From contig RPFO01000188.1 of assembly GCA_009746045.1 (NCBI GenBank), positions 783,016 to 847,015 of the forward strand: DNA of 64,000 nt. Direction: 5' to 3'. A model generated the notes under the pieces. The model made no database searches, had not been told where the DNA came from, and saw only the letters and a list, made by a program, of their open reading frames with translations. Below, piece by piece: positions 30,832 to 42,170 of the stretch. The position numbers and the translations under genes were made by a program. Each line of letters starts with the position of its first letter. Position 1 is the stretch's first letter. Source of the DNA: Mesostigma viride (Eukaryota > Streptophyta > Mesostigmatophyceae > Mesostigmatales > Mesostigmataceae).

Positions 30832-31917
30832 CCGTTCGCGTGCTGCATGCCATGACGACCGGCATAACGAAATCCATGAAATCGAGTATCGTTGGGAAAA
30901 GCGACAATTACAGACAAAGTTCGAAAGTGTATCATTTTTACCACGATTGGGGTCTAGCTGCAGCTAGACCCTTAGAGGGGCTTTTTCCGTTAGACGAAAA
31001 GATTACCGGCTGCGGTGAACTTAGCATACCCCAACCAAGATTGGGGTCTCGCTGCAGCTAGACCCTTCATTGCGGCGTGCGATTGATAAATCACAGACAT
31101 CTGATTCATTAATTTTATAGTAACCATAAAGAGGGTCTAGCTGCAGCGAGACCCTTGAATTTAAGCTATTGCTTGTGGTTAGAAATGGTCTAGCTGCAGA
31201 GAGACCCCAATAAGGACGAACAGATTTCAGGTTTTCCTCACCTTCGCGGCTCATTCTCTTATTAGTTCTCCCAGGACACTCAGATACCTGCATGGCGGGA
31301 ATAACAAAAATAACACAGTAGCATTGATAAAATGGTTATCAGAAAATATATATTTAATAATATAATTACTTACAGCAGAGTGAAATCACTCAAACCAAAG
31401 CAAACGCCCAGCTATAAACCTATATACAGAGCCATGTCAAATCTCTATACTACGATAAGACCAATGGAAACTCCTAACGGGAGGAACCTAATAGCCCTGC
31501 TGCACCGCAAAATCAGCCCGCGTACGGCGGAGCATGATGTCAGCCATGGCCCGAGTCAGCGCCACCGACAAGCGCTGACGCCAATATGACGTCCAGGTCC
31601 GCGCCGACCATGGGGCCCGCTGGCCCTCCAGGTCCAGCCGGTCCTCCCGGAGCCGGCAACACTCCAGAAAATATATATACTAATACATTTTGCAAAAGAT
31701 TTTATAATATATTGTGAATAGCATGGATTAATTTCCACATACTTTAATAATATGGTATGTTAAAGTATATAGAACCATTATTTAGGAAATCATTTACAAG
31801 AAAAAGTGGTATACAGTATTATTATTTTATAGTTCGGCAATCTATAATAGTAAGACATACCGGATGGCAGGTTTATCAGCGGCCTCCAGGGCTATAGCGT
31901 CTCGCTGCAGCGTGACC
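29291..31917. repeat. Palindrome family, transposase cluster (6 copies)
   Basis: Copies begin at 29291 (inside the 29215-29370 intron), 30950, 31043, 31133, 31186 and 31897. The copy at 30950 is a perfect palindrome with arm GGGTCTAGC, while 31133 and 31186 have one mispaired position. A worn seventh copy is near 32311. Confidence 0.85.
31354..31665 (-). mobile_element. LINE-2-type insertion with 13-bp target duplication
   Basis: 312 bp matching the 3' end of the element at 19905-21057 (shared AATCACTCAAACCAAAGCAA and following bases). It is flanked on both sides by AGAAAATATATAT (31341-31353 and 31666-31678). This is a clean 5'-truncated target-primed insertion within the giant element, and it dates after the giant element formed. 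Confidence 0.93.
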
Positions 31918-32339
31918 GTTTGGTGCTATGACTGATTTCAGTAGATGTGCAGAAAAAAATTTATTACCATGACCACACCAGGAATCGAACCCAGAACCTC
32001 ATTGTACATTTCTGCATGGTAACGATGTCAACCAAACATCCGAATGTTCCGGGGTAAATTGGCTGGAGGTCGTCTCTTTTTATACCTGCGGCCACAAGCA
32101 CGGGTGACGGCATATTGGATGTTGTCCAATCCGCTAGCTTGGTGTCCAAAAAATGGGATCGAGCCTTTGCACCAGCGCCGCGCTTCCAGTTTTCAGTTCC
32201 GTGGGGAGGAACGAGGATGCCACGTTTCCAATTTTTTCAATACCGTTCAGCCCTGTGACGCCGCGTCCGGTTTGCGAATTGCGACCGTCCCATCGCCCAT
32301 CGAAAAAGAAGCGCAGCCGCAGAGAGACCCCATAGCTGA

Positions 32340-33092
32340 AAGAGGGTAAGCTGCCACCTGCATGACGATACCTGCATAACGATACCTGCATAACAATACC
32401 TGCATAACGATACCCCTGCATAACGAAAGGAAATCGGTCTTCCGCATAAAGAAAAAAGGTGAGCTTTTTCCGCATCGTGGATGGTAGGCTGACAAAATTT
32501 GTTCTATCAAAAACGGCAACAAAACAGCGCATCCAAGCCGACGACACAGTTAGCCAGCTGGGCGACGACTATGTCTTTGTTGCCATCGCAAGAAACCCTT
32601 TATGTTGCAGCAAGAGTGATAAATCTGTCTGGCTTCCTTCTTGTCGTTGCTAGCTAAACCCTGCAGACATCTCGGTACGTAGAGTCAGCTAAGCCGATCC
32701 TAATCCACATCTGGCATCCATCCCTTTAATTAGTCTAGTTGCCATGGAGCGTTTCTTGGTCTCGCACATGTCGATCATGGTGGTGCTAGGCTTTCACTTG
32801 GGTCACCCTTTCCATGTTTGCTATGCCTTTGGTCTGGTTAGGTTATAGGTGTAGATGTGCACATACTGCATTTGCTGCGTTTCTAATCGGTGCTCCTGTT
32901 TGATGCTTTTTTTCCCCTTCATATCGTTTCGACGTTTGCATGCTACCTGCCGGATTATAACATCGGACGTTGCTACCTGCCTGCATAACGATAGTTTGCA
33001 AGAAATCTTCATTTTGCCGAAACACAAAAAAAGGTGATCTTTTGCCGCAACGTGGATGGTAGGCTGACTAAAATTGTTCTATCAAAACGGCG
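32340..33092. repeat. Short tandem and direct repeats left of the minisatellite
   Basis: ACCTGCATAACGAT recurs in tandem with small changes at 32357-32425 and again near 32975. A ~65-base segment at 32453-32516 (AAGGTGAGCTTTTTCCGCAT to TCAAAAACGGC) recurs at 33027-33092 with about a dozen differences. The second copy runs directly into the minisatellite. No gene is supported between 31920 and 33090. Confidence 0.8.
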
Positions 33093-36000
33093 TTTACATG
33101 TGGGGGGTTGCTGGCCTGAATAACTAAATGTGGAAGGGTGCTGTCATGAATGAATACATGTGGGTGTGTGCTGCTACGTATCAATACATGTGGGGGGGTG
33201 CTGCTACGTATCAATACATGTGGGTGTGTGCTGCTACGTATCAATACACGTCGGGGGGTGCTGCTACGTATCAATACATGTGGGGGGTGCTGCTACGTAT
33301 CAATACATGTGGGGGGGTGCTGCTACGTATCAATACACGTGGGGGGGTGCTGCTACGTATCAATACATGTGGGGGGGTGCTGCTACGTATCAATACATGT
33401 GGGGGGGTGCTGCTACGTATCAATACACGTGGGGGGGTGCTGCTACGTATCAATACATGTGGGGGGTGCTGCTACGTATCAATACATGTGGGGGGGTGCT
33501 GCTACGTATCAATACATGTGGGGGGGTGCTGCTACGTATCAATACATGTGGGGGGGTGCTGCTACGTATCAATACACGTGGGGGGGTGCTGCTACGTATC
33601 AATACACGTGGGGGGTGCTGCTACGTATCAATACATGTGGGGGGGTGCTGCTACGTATCAATACATGTGGGGGGTGCTGCTACGTATCAATACATGTGGG
33701 GGGGTGCTGCTACGTATCAATACATGTGGGGGGGGATGCTATGTATAAATGCATGTGGGGGGGTGCTGCTACGTATCAATACATGTGGGGGGGTGCTGCT
33801 ACGTATCAATACATGTGGGGGGGTGCTGCTACGTATCAATACATGTGGGGGGGTGCTGCTACGTATCAATACACGTGGGGGGTGCTGCTACGTATCAATA
33901 CATGTGGGGGGGTGCTGCTACGTATCAATACATGTGGGGGGGGATGCTATGTATAAATGCATGTGGGGGGTGCTGCTACGTATCAATACATGTGGGGGGG
34001 TGCTGCTACGTATCAATACATGTGGGGGGTGCTGCTACGTATCAATACATGTGGGGGGGTGCTGCTACGTATCAATACATGTGGGGGGGGATGCTATGTA
34101 TAAATGCATGTGGGGGGGTGCTGCTACGTATCAATACATGTGGGGGGGTGCTGCTACGTATCAATACATGTGGGGGGGTGCTGCTACGTATCAATACATG
34201 TGGGGGGGTGCTGCTACGTATCAATACATGTGGGGGGTGCTGCTACGTATCAATACATGTGGGGGGGGATGCTACGTATCAATACATGTGGGGGGGTGCT
34301 GCTACGTATCAATACATGTGGGGGGGGATGCTATGTATAAATGCATGTGGGGGGTGCTGCTACGTATCAATACATGTGGGGGGGTGCTGCTACGTATCAA
34401 TACATGTGGGGGGGTGCTGCTACGTATCAATACATGTGGGGGGATGCTGCTACGTATCAATACATGTGGGGGGGTGCTGCTACGTATCAATACATGTGGG
34501 GGGTGCTGCTACGTATCAATACATGTGGGGAGGTGCTGCTACGTATCAATACATGTGGGGGGGGATGCTATGTATAAATGCATGTGGGGGGGTGCTGCTA
34601 CGTATCAATACATGTGGGGGGTGCTGCTACGTATCAATACATGTGGGGGGGGGATGCTATGTATAAATGCATGTGGGGGGGTGCTGCTACGTATCAATAC
34701 ATGTGGGGGGGTGCTGCTACGTATCAATACACGTGGGGGGGTGCTGCTACGTATCAATACATGTGGGGGGGGATGCTATGTATAAATGCATGTGGGGGGT
34801 GCTGCTACGTATCAATACATGTGGGGGGTGCTGCTACGTATCAATACATGTGGGGGGGTGCTGCTACGTATCAATACATGTGGGGGGGTGCTGCTACGTA
34901 TCAATACATGTGGGGGGTGCTGCTACGTATCAATACATGTGGGGGGGGATGCTATGTATAAATGCATGTGGGGGGGTGCTGCTACGTATCAATACATGTG
35001 GGGGGGTGCTGCTACGTATCAATACATGTGGGGGGGTGCTGCTACGTACCAATACATGTGGGGGGTGCTGCTACGTATCAATACATGTGGGGGGTGCTGC
35101 TACGTATCAATACATGTGGGGGGGTGCTGCTACGTATCAATACATGTGGGGGGTGCTGCTACGTATCAATACGTGTGGGGGGGGATGCTATGTATAAATG
35201 CATGTGGGGGGGTGCTGCTACGTATCAATACATGTGGGGGGGTGCTGCTACGTATCAATACATGTGGGGGGGTGCTGCTACGTATCAATACATGTGGGGT
35301 GTGCTGCTACGTATCAATACATGTGGGGGGGTGCTGCTACGTATCAATACATGTGGGGGGGTGCTGCTACGTATCAATACATGTGGGGGGTGCTGCTACG
35401 TACCAATACATGTGGGGGGTGCTGCTACGTATCAATACATGTGGGGGGGTGCTGCTACGTATCAATACATGTGGGGGGGTGCTGCTACGTATCAATACAT
35501 GTGGGGGGGTGCTGCTACGTATCAATACGTGTGGGGGGGGATGCTATGTATAAATGCATGTGGGGGGGTGCTGCTACGTATCAATACATGTGGGTGTGTG
35601 CTGCTACGTATCAATACATGTGGGGGGGTGCTGCTACGTATCAATACATGTGGGGGGGTGCTGCTACGTATCAATACACGTCGGGGGGTGCTGCTACGTA
35701 TCAATACACGTGGGGGGGTGCTGCTACGTATCAATACATGTGGGGGGTGCTGCTACGTATCAATACATGTGGGGGGGGATGCTACGTATCAATACACGTG
35801 GGGGGTGCTGCTACGTATCAATACATGTGGGGGGGTGCTGCTACGTATCAATACATGTGGGGGGTGCTGCTACGTATCAATACACGTGGGGGGGTGCTGC
35901 TACGTATCAATACATGTGGGGGGGTGCTGCTACGTATCAATACATGTGGGGGGGTGCTGCTACGTATCAATACACGTGGGGGGTGCTGCTACGTATCAAT

Positions 36001-38705
36001 ACATGTGGGGGGTGCTGCTACGTATCAATACATGTGGGGGGGTGCTGCTACGTATCAATACATGTGGGGGGTGCTGCTACGTATCAATACATGTGGGGGG
36101 GATGCTATGTATAAATGCATGTGGGGGGTGCTGCTACGTATCAATACACGTGGGGGGTGCTGCTACGTATCAATACATGTGGGGGGGTGCTGCTACGTAC
36201 CAATACATGTGGGGGGGGGATGCTATGTATCAATACATGTGTGGGGGGGATGCTATGTATAAATACATGTGGGGGGGTGCTGCTACGTATCAATACATGT
36301 GGGGGGGTGCTGTTACGTATCAATACATGTGGGGGGGTGCTGCTACGTATCAATACATGTGGGGGGTGCTGCTACGTATCAATACATGTGGGGGGTGCTG
36401 CTACGTATCAATACATGTGGGGGGGATGCTACGTATCAATACATGTGGGGGGGGATGCTACGTATCAATACACGTGGGGGGGTGCTGCTACGTATCAATA
36501 CATGTGGGGGGGTGCTGCTACGTATCAATACATGTGGGGGGGTGCTGCTACGTATCAATACATGTGGGGGGTGCTGCTACGTATCAATACATGTGGGGGG
36601 GTGCTGCTACGTATCAATACATGTGGGGGGGTGCTGCTACGTATCAATACATGTGGGGGGGTGCTGCTACGTATCAATACATGTGGGGGGTGCTGCTACG
36701 TATCAATACATGTGGGGGGTGCTGCTACGTATCAATACACGTGGGGGGGTGCTGCTACGTATCAATACATGTGGGGGGGTGCTGCTACGTATCAATACAT
36801 GTGGGGGGGTGCTGCTACGTATCAATACACGTGGGGGGTGCTGCTACGTATCAATACATGTGGGGGGGTGCTGCTACGTATCAATACATGTGGGGGGGTG
36901 CTGCTACGTATCAATACATGTGGGGGGGTGCTGCTACGTATCAATACATGTGGGGGGGTGCTGCTACGTATCAATACATGTGGGGGGTGCTGCTACGTAT
37001 CAATACATGTGGGGGGGTGCTGCTACGTATCAATACACGTGGGGGGTGCTGCTACGTATCAATACATGTGGGGGGGTGCTGCTACGTATCAATACATGTG
37101 GGGGGGTGCTGCTACGTATCAATACATGTGGGGGGGTGCTGCTACGTATCAATACATGTGGGGGGGGATGCTATGTATAAATGCATGTGGGGGGGTGCTG
37201 CTACGTATCAATACACGTGGGGGGGTGCTGCTACGTATCAATACATGTGGGGGGGTGCTGCTACGTACCAATACATGTGGGGGGGGATGCTATGTATCAA
37301 TACATGTGTGGGGGGATGCTATGTATAAATACATGTGGGGGGTGCTGCTACGTATCAATACATGTGGGGGGTGCTGTTACGTATCAATACATGTGGGGGG
37401 GTGCTGCTACGTATCAATACATGTGGGGGGTGCTGCTACGTATCAATACATGTGGGGGGGTGCTGCTACGTATCAATACATGTGGGGGGGTGCTGCTACG
37501 TATCAATACATGTGGGGGGGGATGCTATGTATAAATGCATGTGGGGGGTGCTGCTACGTATCAATACATGTGGGGGGGTGCTGCTACGTATCAATACATG
37601 TGGGGGGGTGCTGCTATGTATAAATACATGTGGGGGGGTGCTGCTACGTATCAATACATGTGGGGGGTGCTGCTACGTATCAATACATGTGGGGGGTGCT
37701 GCTACGTATCAATACATGTGGGGGGGTGCTGCTACGTATCAATACACGTGGGGGGTGCTGCTACGTATCAATACATGTGGGGGGGGATGCTATGTATAAA
37801 TGCATGTGGGGGGGTGGTGCTACGTATCAATACATGTGGGGGGGTGCTGCTACGTATCAATACATGTGGGGGGGTGCTGCTACGTATCAATACATGTGGG
37901 GGGGTGCTGCTACGTATCAATACATGTGGGGGGTGCTGCTACGTATCAATACATGTGGGGGGTGCTGCTACGTATCAATACATGTGGGGGGGGATGCTAT
38001 GTATAAATGCATGTGGGGGGTGCTGCTACGTATCAATACATGTGGGGGGTGCTGCTACGTATCAATACATGTGGGGGGGTGCTGCTACGTATCAATACAT
38101 GTGGGGGGGTGCTGCTACGTATCAATACATGTGGGGGGGTGCTGCTACGTATCAATACATGTGGGGGGGTGCTGCTACGTATCAATACATGTGGGGGGGT
38201 GCTGCTACGTATCAATACGTGTGGGGGGGGATGCTATGTATAAATGCATGTGGGGGGTGCTGCTACGTATCAATACATGTGGGGGGTGCTGCTACGTATC
38301 AATACATGTGGGGGGGGGGATGCTATGTATAAATGCATGTGGGGGGTGCTGCTACGTATCAATACATGTGGGGGGTGCTGCTACGTATCAATACACGTGG
38401 GGGGGTGCTGCTACGTATCAATACATGTGGGGGGTGCTGCTACGTATCAATACACGTGGGGGGGTGCTGCTACGTATCAATACATGTGGGGGGGTGCTGC
38501 TACGTATCAATACATGTGGGGGGTGCTGCTACGTATCAATACATGTGGGGGGGTGCTGCTACGTATCAATACATGTGGGGGGTGCTGCTACGTATCAATA
38601 CATGTGGGGGGGTGCTGCTACGTATCAATACATGTGGGGGGGTGCTGCTACGTATCAATACATGTGGGGGGGTGCTGCTACGTATCAATACATGTGGGGG
38701 GTTGC
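33093..38705 (+). repeat. Central minisatellite of the giant element, main block
   Basis: Head-to-tail units of about 30-33 bases: CTACGTATCAATACATG, then TGG plus a run of 5-8 G, then TGCTG. By length there are roughly 180 units. Variation is mostly in G-run length, ACATGTG versus ACACGTG, and a distinct variant ATGCTATGTATAAATGCATG that recurs every few hundred bases (for example 33735, 33945, 34090, 34327, 34566), giving a higher-order pattern. Because units lack stops in several frames, long open frames appear in all plus frames; they are by-products and are not annotated as genes. Confidence 0.97.
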
Positions 38706-39685
38706 TGGCATGAATAAATACATGTGGGGGGTTGCTGGCATAAATAAATGAATGTGGGGGGGTGCTGCTACGTATAAATGCATGTTGGGGGGTGCTGGCA
38801 TGAATAAATGAATGTGGGGGTGTGATGGCATGAATAAATAAATGTGGGGGGATGATGGCATGAATAATTAAATGTGGGGGGTGCTGCTACGTATAAATAA
38901 ATGTTGGGGGGTGCTGGCATGAATAATTAAATGTGGGGGGTGATGGCATGAATAAATAAATTTGGGGGGGTGCTGGCATGAATAAATGAATGTGGGGGTG
39001 CTGTCATGAATAATTAAATGTGGGGGGATGATGGCATGAATAATTAAATGTGGGGGTGCTGCTACGTATAAATAAATGTTGGGGGGTGCTGGCATGAATA
39101 ATTAAATGTGGGGGGTGATGGCATGAATAAATAAATGTGGGGGGTGCTGTCATGAATAATTAAATGTGGGGGGGTGATGGCATGAATAAGTAAATGTGGG
39201 GGGTGCTGGCATGAATAAATGAATGTGGGGGGTGCTGTCATGAATAATTAAATGTGGGGGATGATGGCATGAATTATTAAATGTGGGGGGTGCTGCTACG
39301 TATAAATAAATGTTGGGGGGTGCTGGCATGAATAATTAAATGTGGGGGGTGATGGCATGAATAAATAAATGTGGGGGGGTGATGGCATGAATAATTAAAT
39401 GTGGGGGGTGATGGCATGAATAAGTAAATGTGGGGGGGTGCTGGCATGAATAAATGAATGTGGGGGGTGCTGTCATGAATAATTAAATGTGGGGGATGAT
39501 GGCATGAGTTATTAAATGTGGGGGGTGCTGCTACGTATAAATAAATGTTGGGGGGTGCTGGCATGAATAATTAAATGTGGGGGGGTGATGGCATGAATAA
39601 ATGAATGTGGGGGGGTGCTGGCATGAATAAATGAATGTGGGGTGTGATGGCATGAATAAATAAATGTGGGGGGTGCTGGCATGAA
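38706..39685 (+). repeat. Central minisatellite, divergent right block
   Basis: Units of about 30 bases in which GGCATGAATAAATAAATG or GGCATGAATAATTAAATG replaces the TACGTATCAATACATG core, with interspersed TGCTGCTACGTATAAATAAATG units. A higher-order unit of several monomers repeats (compare 38880-39060, 39060-39290 and 39290-39540). The block looks older or evolves separately from the main block. The first unit at 33093-33150 at the far left is also of this GCATGAAT type, so the array edges share the ancestral-looking form. Confidence 0.95.
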
Positions 39686-39742
39686 AAAAATTTGGTTGTG
39701 CAATGTTTTTCATTGTTGTGATAGAATTCACGCATGGACGTA

Positions 39743-40206
39743 AGGGTCTCGCTGCGGGTAGACCCTCGGAATTTTGTTTTTGTATTGACGTAAGGGTCTC
39801 GCTGCAGCGAGACCCCTACGAGTGTCGACTTTTAATGTTTGCAAGATGGGAGGGGGCTTTCTTCGCTCTCCCTTATGATTTGTTTTTGTATCGGTGTTAG
39901 GGTCTCGCTGCAGTGAGACCCCTACGAATGTCGACTTTTAATGTTTGCAAGATGGGAGGGGGCTTTCTTCGCTAACCCTAAAAATGATTTGTTTTTGTTT
40001 GACGTTAGGGTCTCGCTGCAGCGAGACCTTCAGGAATGTATACTTTTTATGTTTGCATGATGGGAGGTTGCTTTTTTTTGCTCACCCTAAAAATGATTTG
40101 TTTTTGCTTGACGTGAGGGTCTCGCTGCAGCGAGACGCCAAAGTTTTGCAATAAAGTAAATGTCCCTTTTAGAATCCACGAAAGGGTCTAGCTGCAGCGA
40201 GACCCT
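39743..40206. repeat. Palindrome family, dense cluster upstream of gene A (6 copies)
   Basis: Copies begin at 39743, 39793, 39899, 40008, 40117 and 40183, spaced about 50-110 bases apart. The copy at 39793 is perfect: arm GGGTCTCGC, loop TGCA, complementary arm. The spacers are also related to each other: ACTTTTAATGTTTGCAAGAT plus GGGAGGGGGCTTTCTTCGCT recurs at about 39829, 39930 and 40043. So a unit of about 100 bases with a palindrome has been tandemly copied. The cluster ends about 75 bases before the start codon of gene A at 40283. Confidence 0.93.
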
Positions 40207-40282
40207 CCCCATCGTTTTTCTGCCGGCGATTCAGATTCTGAATGACATTTGTGAATTTTGCTTTTTTAATATTGTTCTGCAG

Positions 40283-42170
40283 ATGTCGTCCTCCTATTCC
40301 GATTCTGTCAAGGCCACTCCCGTTTCACCCAAGATGACGTCGAACACCTCGCCGGACCGAGCGGCAACAGAGGCGTTTCCTCGGTTGCCGGTCGGTCCCG
40401 TAAATGCTCTGGTGAGGTCCCCCCCCACCGAGTCCCCCTTGCCCTCCAAGTCTTCCTTGCCCCCCAGCGAGTTGGACAGAATTTTACCCCCCAACTCTCT
40501 CGCTGCTGCGTCTCGCGCTCCGTCCCGCTCTCCGCCCCGTAAGTCTCCATCGCCGCCCCCCAAGTCGGCCGGAGCTACTGCGTCCCGCTCGCCGTCCCGC
40601 AAGTCCCCCAAGTCCCCCGCAACTGCGACCCGTTCGCCGCCCCGCAAGTCCCCCTCTCCGCCCAAAGTTCCCCCCGCTACCGCGTCCCGCTCTCCTTCTC
40701 GCAAGTCCCCCTCGCCGTCAACCAAGATCCCCGCAAATGCGTCCCGCTCGCCGTCCCGCTCTCCTTCCCCCAAGTCCCGCTCGCCGCCACCCAAGTCCCC
40801 CGCTTCTGCGTCCCGCTCGCCGCCACCCAAGTCCCCCGCTTCTGCGTCCCGCTCGCCGTCCCCCAAGCATTCCAGTTCTAAGCGTAAGCCTGCTACCGAG
40901 TGGGTAGAGGAAGACGACCACACCAAAATGCTCAGGGACCTGAGGAAGTCTATCAATCTGGCTCTTGAGGAGGACGAGCGCGATAAGACTAACGGGAGGC
41001 CTGAAGACCCGGACTCGCAGGTTCGGGAGTCGCGTCGGGAGCTGTTGTCCGGAATGTTAGCAAAGGCCGCAACATTTGCTGACGACTACGCGGCTCTCGA
41101 CAAGAAGGACAAGGAGAAGGAGAAGGCGGAGAGGGAGGCCATCGAGAAGGCGGAGAGGGAGAGGGTGGAGAGGGAGGAGAAGGAGAGGCTGGAGAAGGCG
41201 GAGAGGGAGGAGGAGGAGAGGAAGTACAAGGAGAAAAAGGCTGCCCAGGAGAGGGAGCACAGGATCCTGGTGGCGAAGCAGAAGGAGGAGGCGAAGAAGA
41301 AGACGGAGGCGGCAGCGAAGGACCTTCGTGCGGAGGAGGCTGCTGTTTTTTTGCAGATGCGACAGGAGAGGATGAAGGCGGACGAGGCTGCGAGGAAGGA
41401 GGAGGAGGCTGCGAAGGCGGTTGAGGGGAGAAGGACGAGAACGTGAAGAAGGGGTGGGCTCCCGAAGGATGTTCAGTCGATTATCAGGTATGTTTATTTA
41501 TGTGAGACGTACATTTCTCAGATGGCTTTTGAACGGCGTGTGTGTATCGTAGAAAGGGTGGGATTTTATGTCATACTTTGATCGTAAGGGTCTATCTGCG
41601 GAGAGACGTTGACCTAGGAGTTAAGGTTGTTGACGACGACGACGACGATGTGTGGCCTTTTTTTTACTCTTGTTGTCTGCAGCCCTCCACGGTGGCCATT
41701 CTGAAACAGTACCTGGCTCAGGCTGAGTCTGAGTCTGGGGCGAGTCGTAAAGCCGAAAAAGGCTTGATCGGCTTGATCCGCTTTCTTTCGGCCGAGATAG
41801 CGTTTGCAGAGAAGTCCGGTGTCGTCGTGGACCAACCGGAGTCGGCAGACATAATTTGGAAGAACGACCGCCTGGGCGCCGTCTTGCATTGTTCGAAGCC
41901 ACACAGCGAGCCATTCATGGGAAGAGGGTCGTTGGTGACGACATTTTAGAGGTTTTGAAGATCGCGCACTCGTGCATCCTTAATCTGAAGGAGGATGTCG
42001 GACGTTACTTTCCCCGTCGTGCTTTAATATGGTCGACGCTCTTTGATGAGGTTGAAAAGTTCGAGGTCCACACGGGCGTCACATTTTTCGAGGCTTCCTA
42101 TATGGAAACCTTGAAAATAACTGCGTTGCATCAGCTCTTTAACACGTCGTACGTCAAAACTCAGTCCTAA
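40283..42170 (+). CDS. Gene A: SR-like/coiled-coil protein of the giant element
   Basis: Exon 1 is 40283-41487; intron 41488-41682 (GTATGT...CTGCAG) carries one palindrome copy; exon 2 runs to the stop at 42170. The start codon follows a TTCTGCAG acceptor, so an untranslated first exon is likely. Residues about 50-200 are Ser/Pro/Arg-rich with many R-S-P-S-R-K-S-P units, like splicing-factor SR tails. Residues about 270-385 form a Lys/Glu/Arg coiled coil. Exon 2 encodes a folded-looking part starting P-S-T-V-A-I-L-K-Q-Y and ending H-Q-L-F-N-T-S-Y-V-K-T-Q-S. The frame changes at a G run near 41425 and again near 41870. No family recognised; a nuclear RNA- or chromatin-associated role is only a guess from composition. 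Confidence 0.5.

Noticed and set aside
31961-32046. tRNA-like sequence on the minus strand with GGGTTCGATTCC
   Set aside because: A B-box match is present, but the T stem does not pair well, the anticodon arm is poor and no acceptor stem forms. At best a tRNA-derived relic.
33128-38751. Very long open frames of repeated C-Y-V-S-I-H-V-G-G or Y-Q-Y-M-W-G-G-A-A-T units
   Set aside because: They arise because the 30-33-base satellite unit has no stop in several frames; length variation in the G runs breaks any single frame. No start context, splice signal or codon bias supports a protein.
39743-40206. CRISPR-like array (palindromic repeats with spacers)
   Set aside because: The spacers are similar to each other, spacing is irregular, the host is eukaryotic and there are no cas genes.
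40294-40956. 220-residue minus-strand frame of Gly/Glu/Arg repeats
   Set aside because: Antisense shadow of the SR-like repeat of gene A.
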